Shown in pieces: positions 1 through 5,613 of a DNA stretch of 9,291 nucleotides. Source of the stretch: Candidatus Thorarchaeota archaeon (GTDB lineage Archaea > Asgardarchaeota > Thorarchaeia > Thorarchaeales > Thorarchaeaceae); assembly GCA_016839245.1 (NCBI GenBank), contig JAEOUN010000136.1:1-9291 (forward strand). Direction: 5' to 3'. The position numbers were made by a program, and so were the translations under genes. Position 1 is the stretch's first letter; each line of letters begins with the position of its first letter. A model generated the notes under the pieces. The model ran no database searches and was not told the DNA's origin. It saw only the letters and a program-made list of their open reading frames with translations.

Positions 1-24
1 CTATAGCCTCTAAGCCACTGGGGC
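1..24 (-). tRNA. Partial tRNA gene, 5' end only, runs off the left edge
   Basis: Read on the minus strand from position 24 to 1, the sequence fits the first 24 nucleotides of a tRNA: a 7-base acceptor strand GCCCCAG, T8 and G9, a D-stem strand GCTT, a D-loop AGAGGCTA with A14, G15, GG (18/19) and A21, and the start of the closing D-stem strand (TAG). A TATA-like TTTTAAAA lies 28-35 bases upstream of G1, almost the same distance as the TATA element of the complete tRNA-Arg gene in this window. The anticodon lies outside the window, so the amino acid is unknown. A competing reading, a CDS starting with ATG at 32, has no ribosome binding site and only ten codons inside the window. The call rests on D-arm pattern plus promoter spacing. 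Confidence 0.5.
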
Positions 25-49
25 AATACCATTTTCACGAAATTATGTT

Positions 50-61
50 GGTTTTAAAACC
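50..61 (-). promoter_or_regulatory. TATA-like palindrome, probable promoter of the edge tRNA
   Basis: A perfect 12-base palindrome, GGTTTTAAAACC, holds the TATA-like core TTTTAAAA at 52-59. The core lies 28-35 bases upstream of the inferred tRNA 5' end at 24, which suits an archaeal TATA box. Because it is symmetrical the direction is set only by the neighbouring gene. It lies downstream of the LURP-one-like gene, so it is not that gene's promoter. Confidence 0.45.
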
Positions 62-69
62 TACTCTTT

Positions 70-83
70 TGGATGTATATCCA
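70..83 (-). terminator. Small hairpin after the LURP-one-like gene
   Basis: TGGAT-GTAT-ATCCA forms a 5-bp stem with a 4-base loop, 22 bases past the minus-strand stop codon at 105-107. No U-run follows it on the minus strand, so a terminator role is weakly supported. Confidence 0.2.
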
Positions 84-104
84 TTTCAGTCAGCAAGTCT
101 TAAC

Positions 105-647
105 CTACTTATCATGATATACATTATCAATGATAATCGCATATGCAAGTAGCATCAATCTTGGAGCATTTGGATTTAGTATGTGAATGACATAACGGTC
201 TTTGAAATTGAATGCAGGTGCAAAAACATCTCTCCATCTGTCAGCTTTCTTTATTTCTGCATAGATGTTATTCTTATCATCTGCATCAGTTATCGAAAAA
301 TTCCATTTTGTGACCCCGCCTTGTGCTTTGTATATCATTTTATCCTCTGAATCGTACATATCTATTGATCCTCTAAAGGCAATCATTGGTCTTTTACCAC
401 GACCAATTAGTTCATCATCTGGGGTCTTTACATCATAGATTGGACGAGCACTTACTAACTTCTTATTAATGACACAAATCTCTGACTCATCTGCATTCAT
501 CAGCTTAATCTCCGCTCTCATTGAGATGAGTTTTCTCTTCATAACACCGACTTTCTCGCCCTGTGGATTATAGATTTCACCACCACCAAATTTCCAAGTT
601 TTTTCGTGTAAAACATAATATTCAATTGATGGATCTAGAAGACTCAT
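105..647 (-). CDS. LURP-one-related / Tubby C-terminal-like (scramblase-fold) protein
   Basis: This 180-residue protein has the layout of the LURP-one-related (LOR/YxjI-like) family, whose fold resembles the Tubby C-terminal domain and phospholipid scramblases. Visible family features are the opening EYYVLHEK-type strand, a repeated strand pattern in which a Lys-rich segment follows 'NPQGEKVG' and 'NADESEIC', the 'LVSARPIYDV' strand, a W-containing 'TKWNFSITDADDKN' strand, 'DRWRDVFAP', and a hydrophobic C-terminal segment LMLLAYAIIIDNVYHD like the buried central helix of this fold. The length suits a single complete domain. There is no signal peptide. An upstream ATG at 662 would add five residues (MKVKI), but GGTGA ends 5 bases before the ATG at 647, so I chose that one. 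It is divergent from the membrane-protein gene. Family assignment is fairly sure. Role is unknown, with membrane lipid or signalling functions only suggested by fold. Confidence 0.75.
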   Translation of the reverse strand: MSLLDPSIEYYVLHEKTWKFGGGEIYNPQGEKVGVMKRKLISMRAEIKLMNADESEICVINKKLVSARPIYDVKTPDDELIGRGKRPMIAFRGSIDMYDSEDKMIYKAQGGVTKWNFSITDADDKNNIYAEIKKADRWRDVFAPAFNFKDRYVIHILNPNAPRLMLLAYAIIIDNVYHDK

Positions 648-652
648 AATTT

Positions 653-657
653 TCACC
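653..657 (-). promoter_or_regulatory. Shine-Dalgarno site GGTGA deciding the LURP-one-like start
   Basis: GGTGA on the minus strand is followed by a 5-base spacer (AAATT) and the ATG at 647. The site lies inside the reading frame of the alternative upstream ATG at 662, which favours the inner start. GGTGA would match the 3' part of the archaeal consensus GGAGGTGA. Confidence 0.45.
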
Positions 658-690
658 TTCATACTATATCATTAATAAATATCCAAGAGC

Positions 691-698
691 AATTAAAG
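691..698 (-). promoter_or_regulatory. Possible TATA box of the LURP-one-like gene
   Basis: CTTTAATT on the minus strand would place a transcript start near 665-670, leaving a short leader that still contains the GGTGA ribosome binding site. A second AT-rich candidate, TTTATTAAT at 672-680, would instead give a nearly leaderless transcript. The choice is an inference from spacing only. Confidence 0.25.
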
Positions 699-789
699 AA
701 AACTAAGCTGAACTTGTCATGCATATATTTGTCGAAAATAATTATTTCTTTGATTTTTGATGCTAATGATATAAATCAAGGACATGTTT

Positions 790-900
790 ATGAGTGACCA
801 TGTGCAAATAACGAGTAGAAGAGTTTACTTAGATGAAATAACCGTATCACATGTGCGTCTTACAAACTCTAATGCTTACGAGAAAAGTAAAATAGCATAG
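790..900 (+). CDS. Possible small protein of 36 residues in the divergent intergenic region
   Basis: An ATG at 790 opens 36 codons ending in TAG at 898-900. AAGGA lies 7 bases upstream of the ATG, a good ribosome-binding spacing, and a TATA-like ATATAAAT sits just before it. The peptide begins MSDHVQITSRRVYLDEITVS and is polar, with no membrane segment. It lies 41 bases before the ribosome-binding-site-led membrane-protein gene on the same strand, so it could be a leader-encoded peptide or simply chance. I recognise no family, and codon evidence at this length is weak. Confidence 0.2.
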   Translation: MSDHVQITSRRVYLDEITVSHVRLTNSNAYEKSKIA

Positions 901-941
901 AAAAGTGCATCTTAGAATGAAATACCAGTAGGTGAAAGCAA

Positions 942-1925
942 TTGCAATCATTATACTTTCAATTTATAGAATTCTTATATGACTTATTTTCAGGACTAAC
1001 GGACTTTTTCTTCCCATTAGGTATCCCCTTTGGACCTTATGCTTGGTTTGTTATTCTAGTCGTATTTACTCCGATGCTTCTAATTATAGTCCTACTGGTA
1101 ATCCGCGGTCGGTCTAGTACTGGTAGTGTAAGTGTAGATGAAGGCATTAGAAAAATCATTGCATCTACAGGTGATGTATCTAGTGGAATGGCTGGTGCGA
1201 AAAAGCTCAAGTTTCTAAAAACCCCTGCTGAAGCTTTGATTTTTCTTAAGATTGAGGAGAATGCAATTCAGCAAGCATTGTCAGCTATCGACTATTATGT
1301 TCAACAGGGTGAACTTGATGATTTTCTGAAGTCCAAGTTGATTGAAACTTATCAGGCTCGTCTTGATTCTGTTCGAGGCGCAATAGCGAAAGACGAGGAA
1401 TTCAAAGAAATCGTTGACACATCAACAGCCGTTGACAGAGCACGATCTGATTATCTTCAAAAACTTGCGGCAATGTCTGGAACGTCTATCGAAACTGATG
1501 AAACTGATGTAACAGGTCCTGCAAGTGTTGGAATGCCTAGTACAACTACTCCCATTGATGAAGTTCCTCCAAGTGCTGGTCTATCCGGTGGTGCTCCACC
1601 TGATGGTGGTCCTCCAAGTGCTGGTCCACCTACAGGCGGTCCACCTGGTGGTGGTCCCCCAAGTGGTGGTCCACCTGGTGGTACTCTTCCGAGTGGTGGT
1701 CCACCTACAGGTGGTCCACCTAGTGGTGCTTCTCCTGGTAGTGGTCCTCCAAGTGGCGGTCCCCCCGGTGGTGGTCCTCCTGGTGGAATTTCTCCAAGTG
1801 CCGGTACACCTTCAGGTGGATCTCCAGCAGGTGCTGCACCTTCTTCTACAAGCGGAAAGAGTTCTCTACAGTCTGAGATGCTTCAAGAGATGGAGCGTCT
1901 GAAGGCTCTCATGGGTGGCGACTAA
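942..1925 (+). CDS. Membrane-anchored protein with helical domain and Pro-Gly-Ser-rich tail
   Basis: I do not recognise a named family. Residues 1-30 are aromatic and hydrophobic (possibly a membrane-associated helix), 34-54 form one strong transmembrane helix (WFVILVVFTPMLLIIVLLVI) followed by positive RGR, and 65-178 are predicted helical and charged. Residues about 110-147 read like a two-helix unit with the turn 'QQGELDDFLKSK'. Residues about 208-300 are a low-complexity tail of GGPP, SGGPP and TGGPP units, and 307-323 form a short amphipathic helix (SSLQSEMLQEMERLKALM). By the positive-inside rule the bulk is probably cytosolic. The start is TTG with GGTGA 6 bases upstream; a stop codon at 933 excludes a longer form, and no ATG occurs before the membrane helix. 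The tail could be a flexible spacer or a multivalent ligand for proline-binding domains such as profilin. That function is an inference. Confidence 0.8.
   Translation: MQSLYFQFIEFLYDLFSGLTDFFFPLGIPFGPYAWFVILVVFTPMLLIIVLLVIRGRSSTGSVSVDEGIRKIIASTGDVSSGMAGAKKLKFLKTPAEALIFLKIEENAIQQALSAIDYYVQQGELDDFLKSKLIETYQARLDSVRGAIAKDEEFKEIVDTSTAVDRARSDYLQKLAAMSGTSIETDETDVTGPASVGMPSTTTPIDEVPPSAGLSGGAPPDGGPPSAGPPTGGPPGGGPPSGGPPGGTLPSGGPPTGGPPSGASPGSGPPSGGPPGGGPPGGISPSAGTPSGGSPAGAAPSSTSGKSSLQSEMLQEMERLKALMGGD
1566..1841 (+). repeat. Imperfect in-frame repeats encoding the Pro-Gly-Ser tail
   Basis: About 275 bases are built from short variants of GGTGGTCCACCT and GGTGGTCCTCCAAGT, encoding GGPP, SGGPP, TGGPP and related units. 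Most units keep the reading frame, and third positions vary, so the tract is under protein-level constraint or is old. AGGTGG-T-CCACCT is an inverted repeat, so the tract can form many small hairpins and may vary in length between strains. The repetition also creates a long spurious frame in +1. Confidence 0.8.
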
Positions 1926-1926
1926 T

Positions 1927-1946
1927 CCCTGACTGACTAATCAGGG
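1927..1946 (+). terminator. Hairpin directly after the membrane-protein gene
   Basis: CCCTGA and TCAGGG form a 6-bp perfect stem with an 8-base loop, starting 2 bases after the stop codon. A T-rich stretch (TTCATTTGTTGTCATC) follows about 25 bases later. Archaeal termination depends mainly on T-runs, so this is a candidate only. Confidence 0.35.
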
Positions 1947-2017
1947 TCACCTGACAGAGGAAGAATGAACAATTCATTTGTTGTCATCATTATTAGGCAA
2001 GTTGTGTATAGAATAGT

Positions 2018-2218
2018 ATGAGTTCGAAAAAGTGGTTGTTGCTAGATGGAAAAATCTTCAAACTTGTAGACTCTTTTAGTAGCAAACAAGAGGCTCTCAA
2101 TCTTGCATGTGCTTTAAACGAAAATTGCCAGACTACTATACATAAACAAAAAGATGGTAATTGGGCAGTATATCGGCGTCCTTATAGAGGAACCATTTGT
2201 TTTCATGGTATTGTCTAG
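2018..2218 (+). CDS. Small hypothetical protein, 66 residues
   Basis: I do not recognise a family. The product begins MSSKKWLLLDGKIFKLVDSF and continues with an amphipathic helix (SKQEALNLACALNE), then a strand-turn-strand segment 'TTIHKQKDGNWAVYRRP'. This beta-alpha-beta-beta pattern with a central helix and a W-A-V-Y strand looks like a genuine small folded protein rather than a random frame. It is basic and soluble, with no signal or membrane segment. No Shine-Dalgarno site precedes the ATG, so it may be translated from a leaderless transcript. It lies 92 bases after the membrane-protein gene and about 90 bases before rpiA on the same strand. The last ten residues (RGTICFHGIV) look less ordered. 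Confidence 0.55.
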   Translation: MSSKKWLLLDGKIFKLVDSFSSKQEALNLACALNENCQTTIHKQKDGNWAVYRRPYRGTICFHGIV

Positions 2219-2293
2219 AAGGTTAAACTGTACTGCATGACTATTTGCTGATTCTAGGAAAGTTTTTTCGTGTGTTCTTCTAAGATTTTCCTT

Positions 2294-2297
2294 GGTG
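2294..2297 (+). promoter_or_regulatory. Shine-Dalgarno-like GGTG favouring the rpiA TTG start at 2307
   Basis: GGTG ends 9 bases before the TTG at 2307, from which the protein reads M-SNVKLNAAKSAV, the usual beginning of RpiA. The alternatives, TTG at 2292 and GTG at 2295, overlap or precede this site and would add only VFLI-type residues not typical of the family. Confidence 0.35.
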
Positions 2298-2306
2298 TTT
2301 CTCATA

Positions 2307-2990
2307 TTGTCAAACGTCAAGTTGAATGCTGCAAAAAGCGCTGTAAGTCTAATTCCTAAAGAAGGAATAATTGGCCTAGGCAGTGGTTCTACAGTGGCAA
2401 TTTTTGCTGAGGAATTAAGTAGAAGAATCAAATCAGGTGAAGTAACCGTTTCTGTTGTCCCAAGTTCTTATCAAGCATATCAACTTGCAGTGAAATATAA
2501 TATACCACTTACCAACCTTGATAATAATCCTGAATTATCTCTTACAATTGATGGTGCAGATGAGGTTGACAAAAATCTTAATCTGATTAAAGGTGGTGGT
2601 GGCGCTTTATTTCAGGAAAAAATTGTGGCATTCGCTTCAAAAAAGGTCGTAATTATTGTTGACGAATCAAAACTTGTTGAGAAATTGGGTTCTAAGTTTC
2701 CTGTCCCTATCGAAGTTCTTCCATTCTCTCTTGGTGTCGTTCAAAAGGCTATTACAAAGATGGGAATAAATCCCATCTTGCGTGAAGCAAAAATGAAGAT
2801 GGGTCCAGTGGTGACAGATAATGGCAATTTCATTATTGACTTGAAGTTTTCTCAACCAATCCATAACCTTCAACAATTAGCTATTGATCTAAAAATGATA
2901 CCCGGCGTTGTAGAAACAGGTCTTTTTGTCGGGATGACTGACGAAGTACATGTTGGTACAGAGAAAGGTGCTTACATCTTAAAAAAGTGA
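2307..2990 (+). CDS. rpiA: Ribose-5-phosphate isomerase A
   Basis: Interconverts ribose 5-phosphate and ribulose 5-phosphate in the cytoplasm, supplying ribose phosphate for nucleotides. The 227-residue protein is full length for RpiA. It shows the phosphate-binding loop GLGSGST (23-29), DGADEVD (82-88) with the two conserved Asp, KGGGGALFQEK (95-105) with the catalytic-base Glu at 104, VDESK (118-122), PIEVLPF (134-140), TDNGNFIID (170-178) and PGVVETGLF (199-207). These match E. coli RpiA numbering (Asp81, Asp84, Lys94, Glu103) to within one residue, so the enzyme should be active. The start is uncertain: there is no ATG near the N-terminus, and TTG at 2307 is preferred over TTG 2292 or GTG 2295. 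Its stop lies only 8 bases from the end of the convergent DUF4037 gene. Confidence 0.95.
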   Translation: MSNVKLNAAKSAVSLIPKEGIIGLGSGSTVAIFAEELSRRIKSGEVTVSVVPSSYQAYQLAVKYNIPLTNLDNNPELSLTIDGADEVDKNLNLIKGGGGALFQEKIVAFASKKVVIIVDESKLVEKLGSKFPVPIEVLPFSLGVVQKAITKMGINPILREAKMKMGPVVTDNGNFIIDLKFSQPIHNLQQLAIDLKMIPGVVETGLFVGMTDEVHVGTEKGAYILKK

Positions 2991-2998
2991 AAAAGTAA

Positions 2999-4102
2999 TT
3001 AGTATATTGACCAGAATCTTCGATATCGATTAGTGAAATCCAAAATGTCTGTTGAATCGACATACTGATCTATTGCACCTAGATATTCTGGAAGTTGTTT
3101 CACTTCATCATCTTTTATTGCAGATAGTATTGCAGCTGCAAATTTATTCGATTGAATAATTCTAAATGGGCGATTGTGGAAGTATACAGGTTTTGTGTTC
3201 AGGGATTTTGTTATTCCTAAGCTGTTATGCATCCTAGCTATGTATTCATAGGCTTTTACAAGATGCTTTTCTCGTTCTTGCCAATTGTCTGCATTCAGTG
3301 ATTGAAGAAAGATAGGCTTAAGATTCTTGGCACAACTAAGTCTTGAAAATGCTGTTCCAAACCATTTGATATAAGGTGCATACTGCTTTTCCATAAGAAA
3401 ACATAATTTCATCATATCCTTTACTAACCTAGCACCTATTAGTTTCGAGCCTATTTCATCTCCTACCTGTCCACATCGACCCATGAATGCCTCCTCTTGT
3501 GAAATTCTTCTCCATTGATTTGCAAGTAGATACAACCATAGTTCATGAGGGTAATATTGCAATCTATCAAATATCGATTCTAATTCCTTCAATCCGTCAT
3601 AGAATATATGTCCACTTACTATGCTTCGCAATTTCTGTTCGGGAATTGTAAGCCAATCAATAATGTTGAAATCTTCTGAAGGAAAGAAACCAAAATACTC
3701 TATGAAGAACTCAGTTATAGTACTGATTTCGACCTTGTGATTCACTGGTCCTGAGGTAATAGATGTCATTATCAGATTTCCACTGTCATGAACTGCAAAA
3801 TTGGTTGGAAATCCTTTGAACTCATAAGGTATATTGTCACAAAGCATCTGATTGATTTCATCTCGATAATGATCAAAATCAGATTCTTTCAAGAAGAGTA
3901 GAAGTCTAGGTCCCCAATCATGATCCATGGACTGTGGCGTATCAAAACCTAGTACATCCGATCCTTGACCCAAATGTGCTGCAGAATATTCCAAATCGGG
4001 ATAGAACTTTTCTAGCAGAGGTTTTACAACATCCTTGAAAAAAGCTTCACTCAATTCAAGCCCAGGTACAAAATTAAAGTCAGGATTACTCTCTTTATTC
4101 AT
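2999..4102 (-). CDS. DUF4037-type nucleotidyltransferase-fold protein
   Basis: The 367-residue protein matches the DUF4037 pattern: 'PGLELSEAFFKDVVKPLLEKFYP', then GQGSDVLGFDTPQSMDHDWGPR (about residues 45-66). This is the glycine-serine and paired-acid signature of the nucleotidyltransferase superfamily, shared with aminoglycoside nucleotidyltransferase-like enzymes. A helical C-terminal half follows, with a 'FDRLQYYPHELWLYLLANQWRRISQEEAF' segment typical of the family. The GS and D-H-D motif residues are present, so catalysis (transfer of NMP to an unknown substrate) is plausible. The target is unknown. An ATG at 4135 would add 11 residues, but GGAG 8 bases before the ATG at 4102 supports the shorter form. 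It follows tRNA-Arg on the same strand by about 70 bases and converges on rpiA with an 8-base gap. Confidence 0.8.
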   Translation of the reverse strand: MNKESNPDFNFVPGLELSEAFFKDVVKPLLEKFYPDLEYSAAHLGQGSDVLGFDTPQSMDHDWGPRLLLFLKESDFDHYRDEINQMLCDNIPYEFKGFPTNFAVHDSGNLIMTSITSGPVNHKVEISTITEFFIEYFGFFPSEDFNIIDWLTIPEQKLRSIVSGHIFYDGLKELESIFDRLQYYPHELWLYLLANQWRRISQEEAFMGRCGQVGDEIGSKLIGARLVKDMMKLCFLMEKQYAPYIKWFGTAFSRLSCAKNLKPIFLQSLNADNWQEREKHLVKAYEYIARMHNSLGITKSLNTKPVYFHNRPFRIIQSNKFAAAILSAIKDDEVKQLPEYLGAIDQYVDSTDILDFTNRYRRFWSIY

Positions 4103-4110
4103 GAAAGTAT

Positions 4111-4114
4111 CTCC
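4111..4114 (-). promoter_or_regulatory. Shine-Dalgarno site GGAG deciding the DUF4037 start
   Basis: GGAG on the minus strand is separated by 8 bases from the ATG at 4102. It lies within the frame that would be opened by the alternative ATG at 4135, and no such site precedes that ATG. Confidence 0.45.
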
Positions 4115-4208
4115 ATCTTTTACAGTATATTTCATGGATTTGGATATTCCGTTTCAAGAGAATTCAAGATGGCGGGCCCGCCCGGATTTGAACCGGGGAT
4201 TACCAACT

Positions 4209-4229
4209 TTCTCCAATAACAGTGTAATT
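4209..4229 (-). other. tRNA-Arg intron at canonical position 37/38 (21 nt)
   Basis: The insert follows A37 and precedes A38. A near-ideal bulge-helix-bulge can be drawn: exon CUCC (32-35) pairs with intron GGAG to give the 4-bp central helix. The 5' bulge is UA|A and the 3' bulge is AA|A, each three bases and cut after the second. The outer helix is the anticodon stem. The intron's own terminal stem is weak. Splicing restores the 7-base loop CTCCTAA. Confidence 0.88.
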
Positions 4230-4248
4230 TAGGAGGCTGGTGCCCTAT

Positions 4249-4279
4249 CTTCCTCATACAAGAATATCTCTCTGTAAGA
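4249..4279 (-). other. Noncanonical tRNA-Arg intron in the D-loop (about 31 nt)
   Basis: The D-loop between GCCT and GGGC is 41 bases, far above normal. The extra segment begins after GG (18/19) and ends just before ATA (near A21). A relaxed bulge-helix-bulge fits: exon CCT pairs with intron AGG, extended by a G-A mismatch. The bulges are GG|T and AG|A, and the inner stem CTTACA/TGTATG has five of six pairs. Removing 31 bases leaves D-loop AGCCTGGATA. Exact borders are inferred. Confidence 0.7.
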
Positions 4280-4325
4280 CCAGGCTAGGCCACGGGCCCG
4301 TGACATTGTCGAACTTTTGTCTGTT

Positions 4326-4333
4326 GTTAAAGT
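4326..4333 (-). promoter_or_regulatory. TATA box of tRNA-Arg
   Basis: CTTTAACA, preceded by an A-rich stretch (AAAAA) that could serve as BRE, lies 27-34 bases upstream of tRNA position 1. This matches the spacing at the edge tRNA (28-35). It lies in the 54-base gap after the ATPase gene, so tRNA-Arg probably has its own promoter even if read-through from the upstream genes occurs. Confidence 0.5.
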
Positions 4334-4353
4334 TTTTGCAGTGTATTACGAAG

Positions 4354-5613
4354 TCATTCCGTTATTTTTGCAGTTATTTTAGAACCTTCTTCCATAGCAT
4401 CAACTAATGCAGCACCTTGTCGTGTCTTAACTCGAATGGAGCTTTCTCCATTTCCACCAACCACTGCAGTCAAGAGATATTCATCATCTGCAAAGATTTC
4501 AATTCTTTGTTTTGCATATTTTCTACCTGCATAGACAGTGATTTTCTTCTTACTATAACTCACTGAAACTGGTACATCTTCTCCGGGAACACCACGAGTT
4601 CTATCTCCTCCTCGAAATGTAGGGACTCCACTCCTTACAGGCACAACCACCTTTTCACCGCCAAAGGTGAACATCTCATATTCTAAGATTCCAAGTTCGA
4701 AATCCCTTACTTCTACAACAGGACGTGCAAGGTCTCTTTGTGAGCTACTCATACCAGTCGGAAGTTTGACCTTCAAGGACATCGAGTTAACTTTTGCTAC
4801 TTTCCCATCTTCTATATGTACGATAGTATCAACAGTACTAGGGACTTGTCCAAGTTCGACTCGTCCTCCAAGAAGTAATCGTTGAAGAGCATCAATAGCA
4901 GATCCCGCATGAACAACACCAACCATTCCTACTCCTGCAGATCGCAGGTCTGAATATGCTTGAAAATCAGAATTTTTCCTTAGTTCATCATAAATCACAA
5001 AATCTGGACGGACAAGAAGGAGAACGTCCGCAGCCTTTTCCATACTTCCATCAAGTGGGGAATATTGAACTATTGACTCCTCTACCTGTAAATCTCGAGG
5101 TTGTTCAAGAGTCTTGACAATGTTACCCTTTCTTCCGTAGAATTCTGCTAAAGCTGCAGCAAATGTGCTCTTTCCCGAGCCAGGAGAACCTGATACTAAT
5201 ATACCTTCAGCACGTGTTTCCAATCTTTTCATTAATTTTGCACTTAAATGATAATCATCCAGATTTAATTTCACGATTGGTCGTATCGCAGAGATTTCCA
5301 TCTTGTCAGCAAAGGGTCGTCTAGCTATTGCTATTCTCAAATTACGAAGTTGTACTACTGCTGCACCTTCTTCTTCTATCTCAATGAAAGAGTCTTTATC
5401 ATATTCAGCTGATTCCATGATTGCTTCTGCCAAAGTATCGAGTTCTTCATAGGTGAGAATTCTATCAGAAAGTTCTACGAGTTCCCAATTTCCAGGTGCA
5501 CCTCTTTTTGCCCTTGGAGGATTTCTCTCAATCAAATGAACACTCATCGTATGTTCATCGAAGAATGTTTCAAGGGTTATGATTTCATCATCATACGGCT
5601 CATCATCTCTCAT
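4354..5613 (-). CDS. PilT-like ATPase of the archaeal PIN/ATPase family, lacking the PIN domain
   Basis: This matches the archaeal PilT-type ATPase family (COG1855-like) across its middle and end. Numbered from ATG 5625, it shows the family opener FFDEHTMSVHL (21-31), 'AKRGAPGNWELVELSD' (39-54), Walker A GSPGSGKST (146-154), 'KTLEQPRDLQV' (171-181), Walker B LLLVRPDFVIYDELR (202-216, acidic pair D213/E214), and GVGMVGVVHAGSAIDALQRLL (231-251) with His239. RVELGQVPSTVDTIVHIEDG (255-274) and 'PTGMS..RDLARPVVEVRDFE' come next, then a C-terminal beta-rich/KH-like region. Known relatives are about 600 residues with an N-terminal PIN nuclease domain. Here only about 20 residues precede the opener, so the PIN domain is absent. 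GGTGA 5 bases before ATG 5613 decides the start (419 residues), overlapping the EndA-family gene by 11 bases. Its role is probably a hexameric RNA-linked ATPase, inferred from the family. Confidence 0.88.
   Translation of the reverse strand: MRDDEPYDDEIITLETFFDEHTMSVHLIERNPPRAKRGAPGNWELVELSDRILTYEELDTLAEAIMESAEYDKDSFIEIEEEGAAVVQLRNLRIAIARRPFADKMEISAIRPIVKLNLDDYHLSAKLMKRLETRAEGILVSGSPGSGKSTFAAALAEFYGRKGNIVKTLEQPRDLQVEESIVQYSPLDGSMEKAADVLLLVRPDFVIYDELRKNSDFQAYSDLRSAGVGMVGVVHAGSAIDALQRLLLGGRVELGQVPSTVDTIVHIEDGKVAKVNSMSLKVKLPTGMSSSQRDLARPVVEVRDFELGILEYEMFTFGGEKVVVPVRSGVPTFRGGDRTRGVPGEDVPVSVSYSKKKITVYAGRKYAKQRIEIFADDEYLLTAVVGGNGESSIRVKTRQGAALVDAMEEGSKITAKITE

Larger units (their letters stand above)
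4170..4299 (-). tRNA. tRNA-Arg(CCU) with two introns and encoded CCA
   Basis: On the minus strand, G1 is at 4299 and G73 at 4173, with CCA encoded at 4172-4170. The acceptor stem GGGCCCG/CGGGCCC pairs fully. T8 and G9 follow, then D-stem GCCT (4290-4287) and GGGC (4245-4242). The anticodon stem is CCAGC/GTTGG with one G-U pair, and the loop CTCCTAA carries anticodon CCU (4233-4231), which reads AGG (Arg). The variable loop is TAATC, the T-stem is CCCGG/CCGGG and the T-loop is TTCAAAT. The precursor is 127 nucleotides without CCA. Removing a D-loop insert (about 31) and an anticodon-loop insert (21) leaves a normal 75-nucleotide tRNA. Both inserts need archaeal splicing endonuclease; an EndA-family gene lies 1.3 kb upstream on the same strand. 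The identity is firm; the D-loop intron borders may shift by 1-3 bases. Confidence 0.93.

Noticed and set aside
1..32. Start of a minus-strand CDS at ATG 32 (MVLPQWLRGY).
   Set aside because: No ribosome binding site, and the same bases fit a tRNA 5' end with a TATA element at tRNA distance. It remains a weak alternative.
1566..1841. Repeats considered as a CRISPR array.
   Set aside because: Units are 12-18 bases, lack unique spacers and keep a single reading frame coding for GGPP units.
1525..1902. A 125-codon frame in +1 over the Pro-Gly repeat tract, reading as Val/Leu/His-rich repeats.
   Set aside because: It is a by-product of the in-frame repeats of the 942-1925 gene; it has no ribosome binding site and an implausible composition.
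2114..2431. A 105-codon minus-strand frame across the end of the small protein gene and the start of rpiA.
   Set aside because: It is antisense to two better supported genes and shows no family features.
4249..4279. An alternative bulge-helix-bulge using TACA/TGTA as central helix, removing about 16 bases.
   Set aside because: It draws well on paper but leaves a D-loop of about 25 bases, which would not make a normal tRNA unless a second nested splice occurred.
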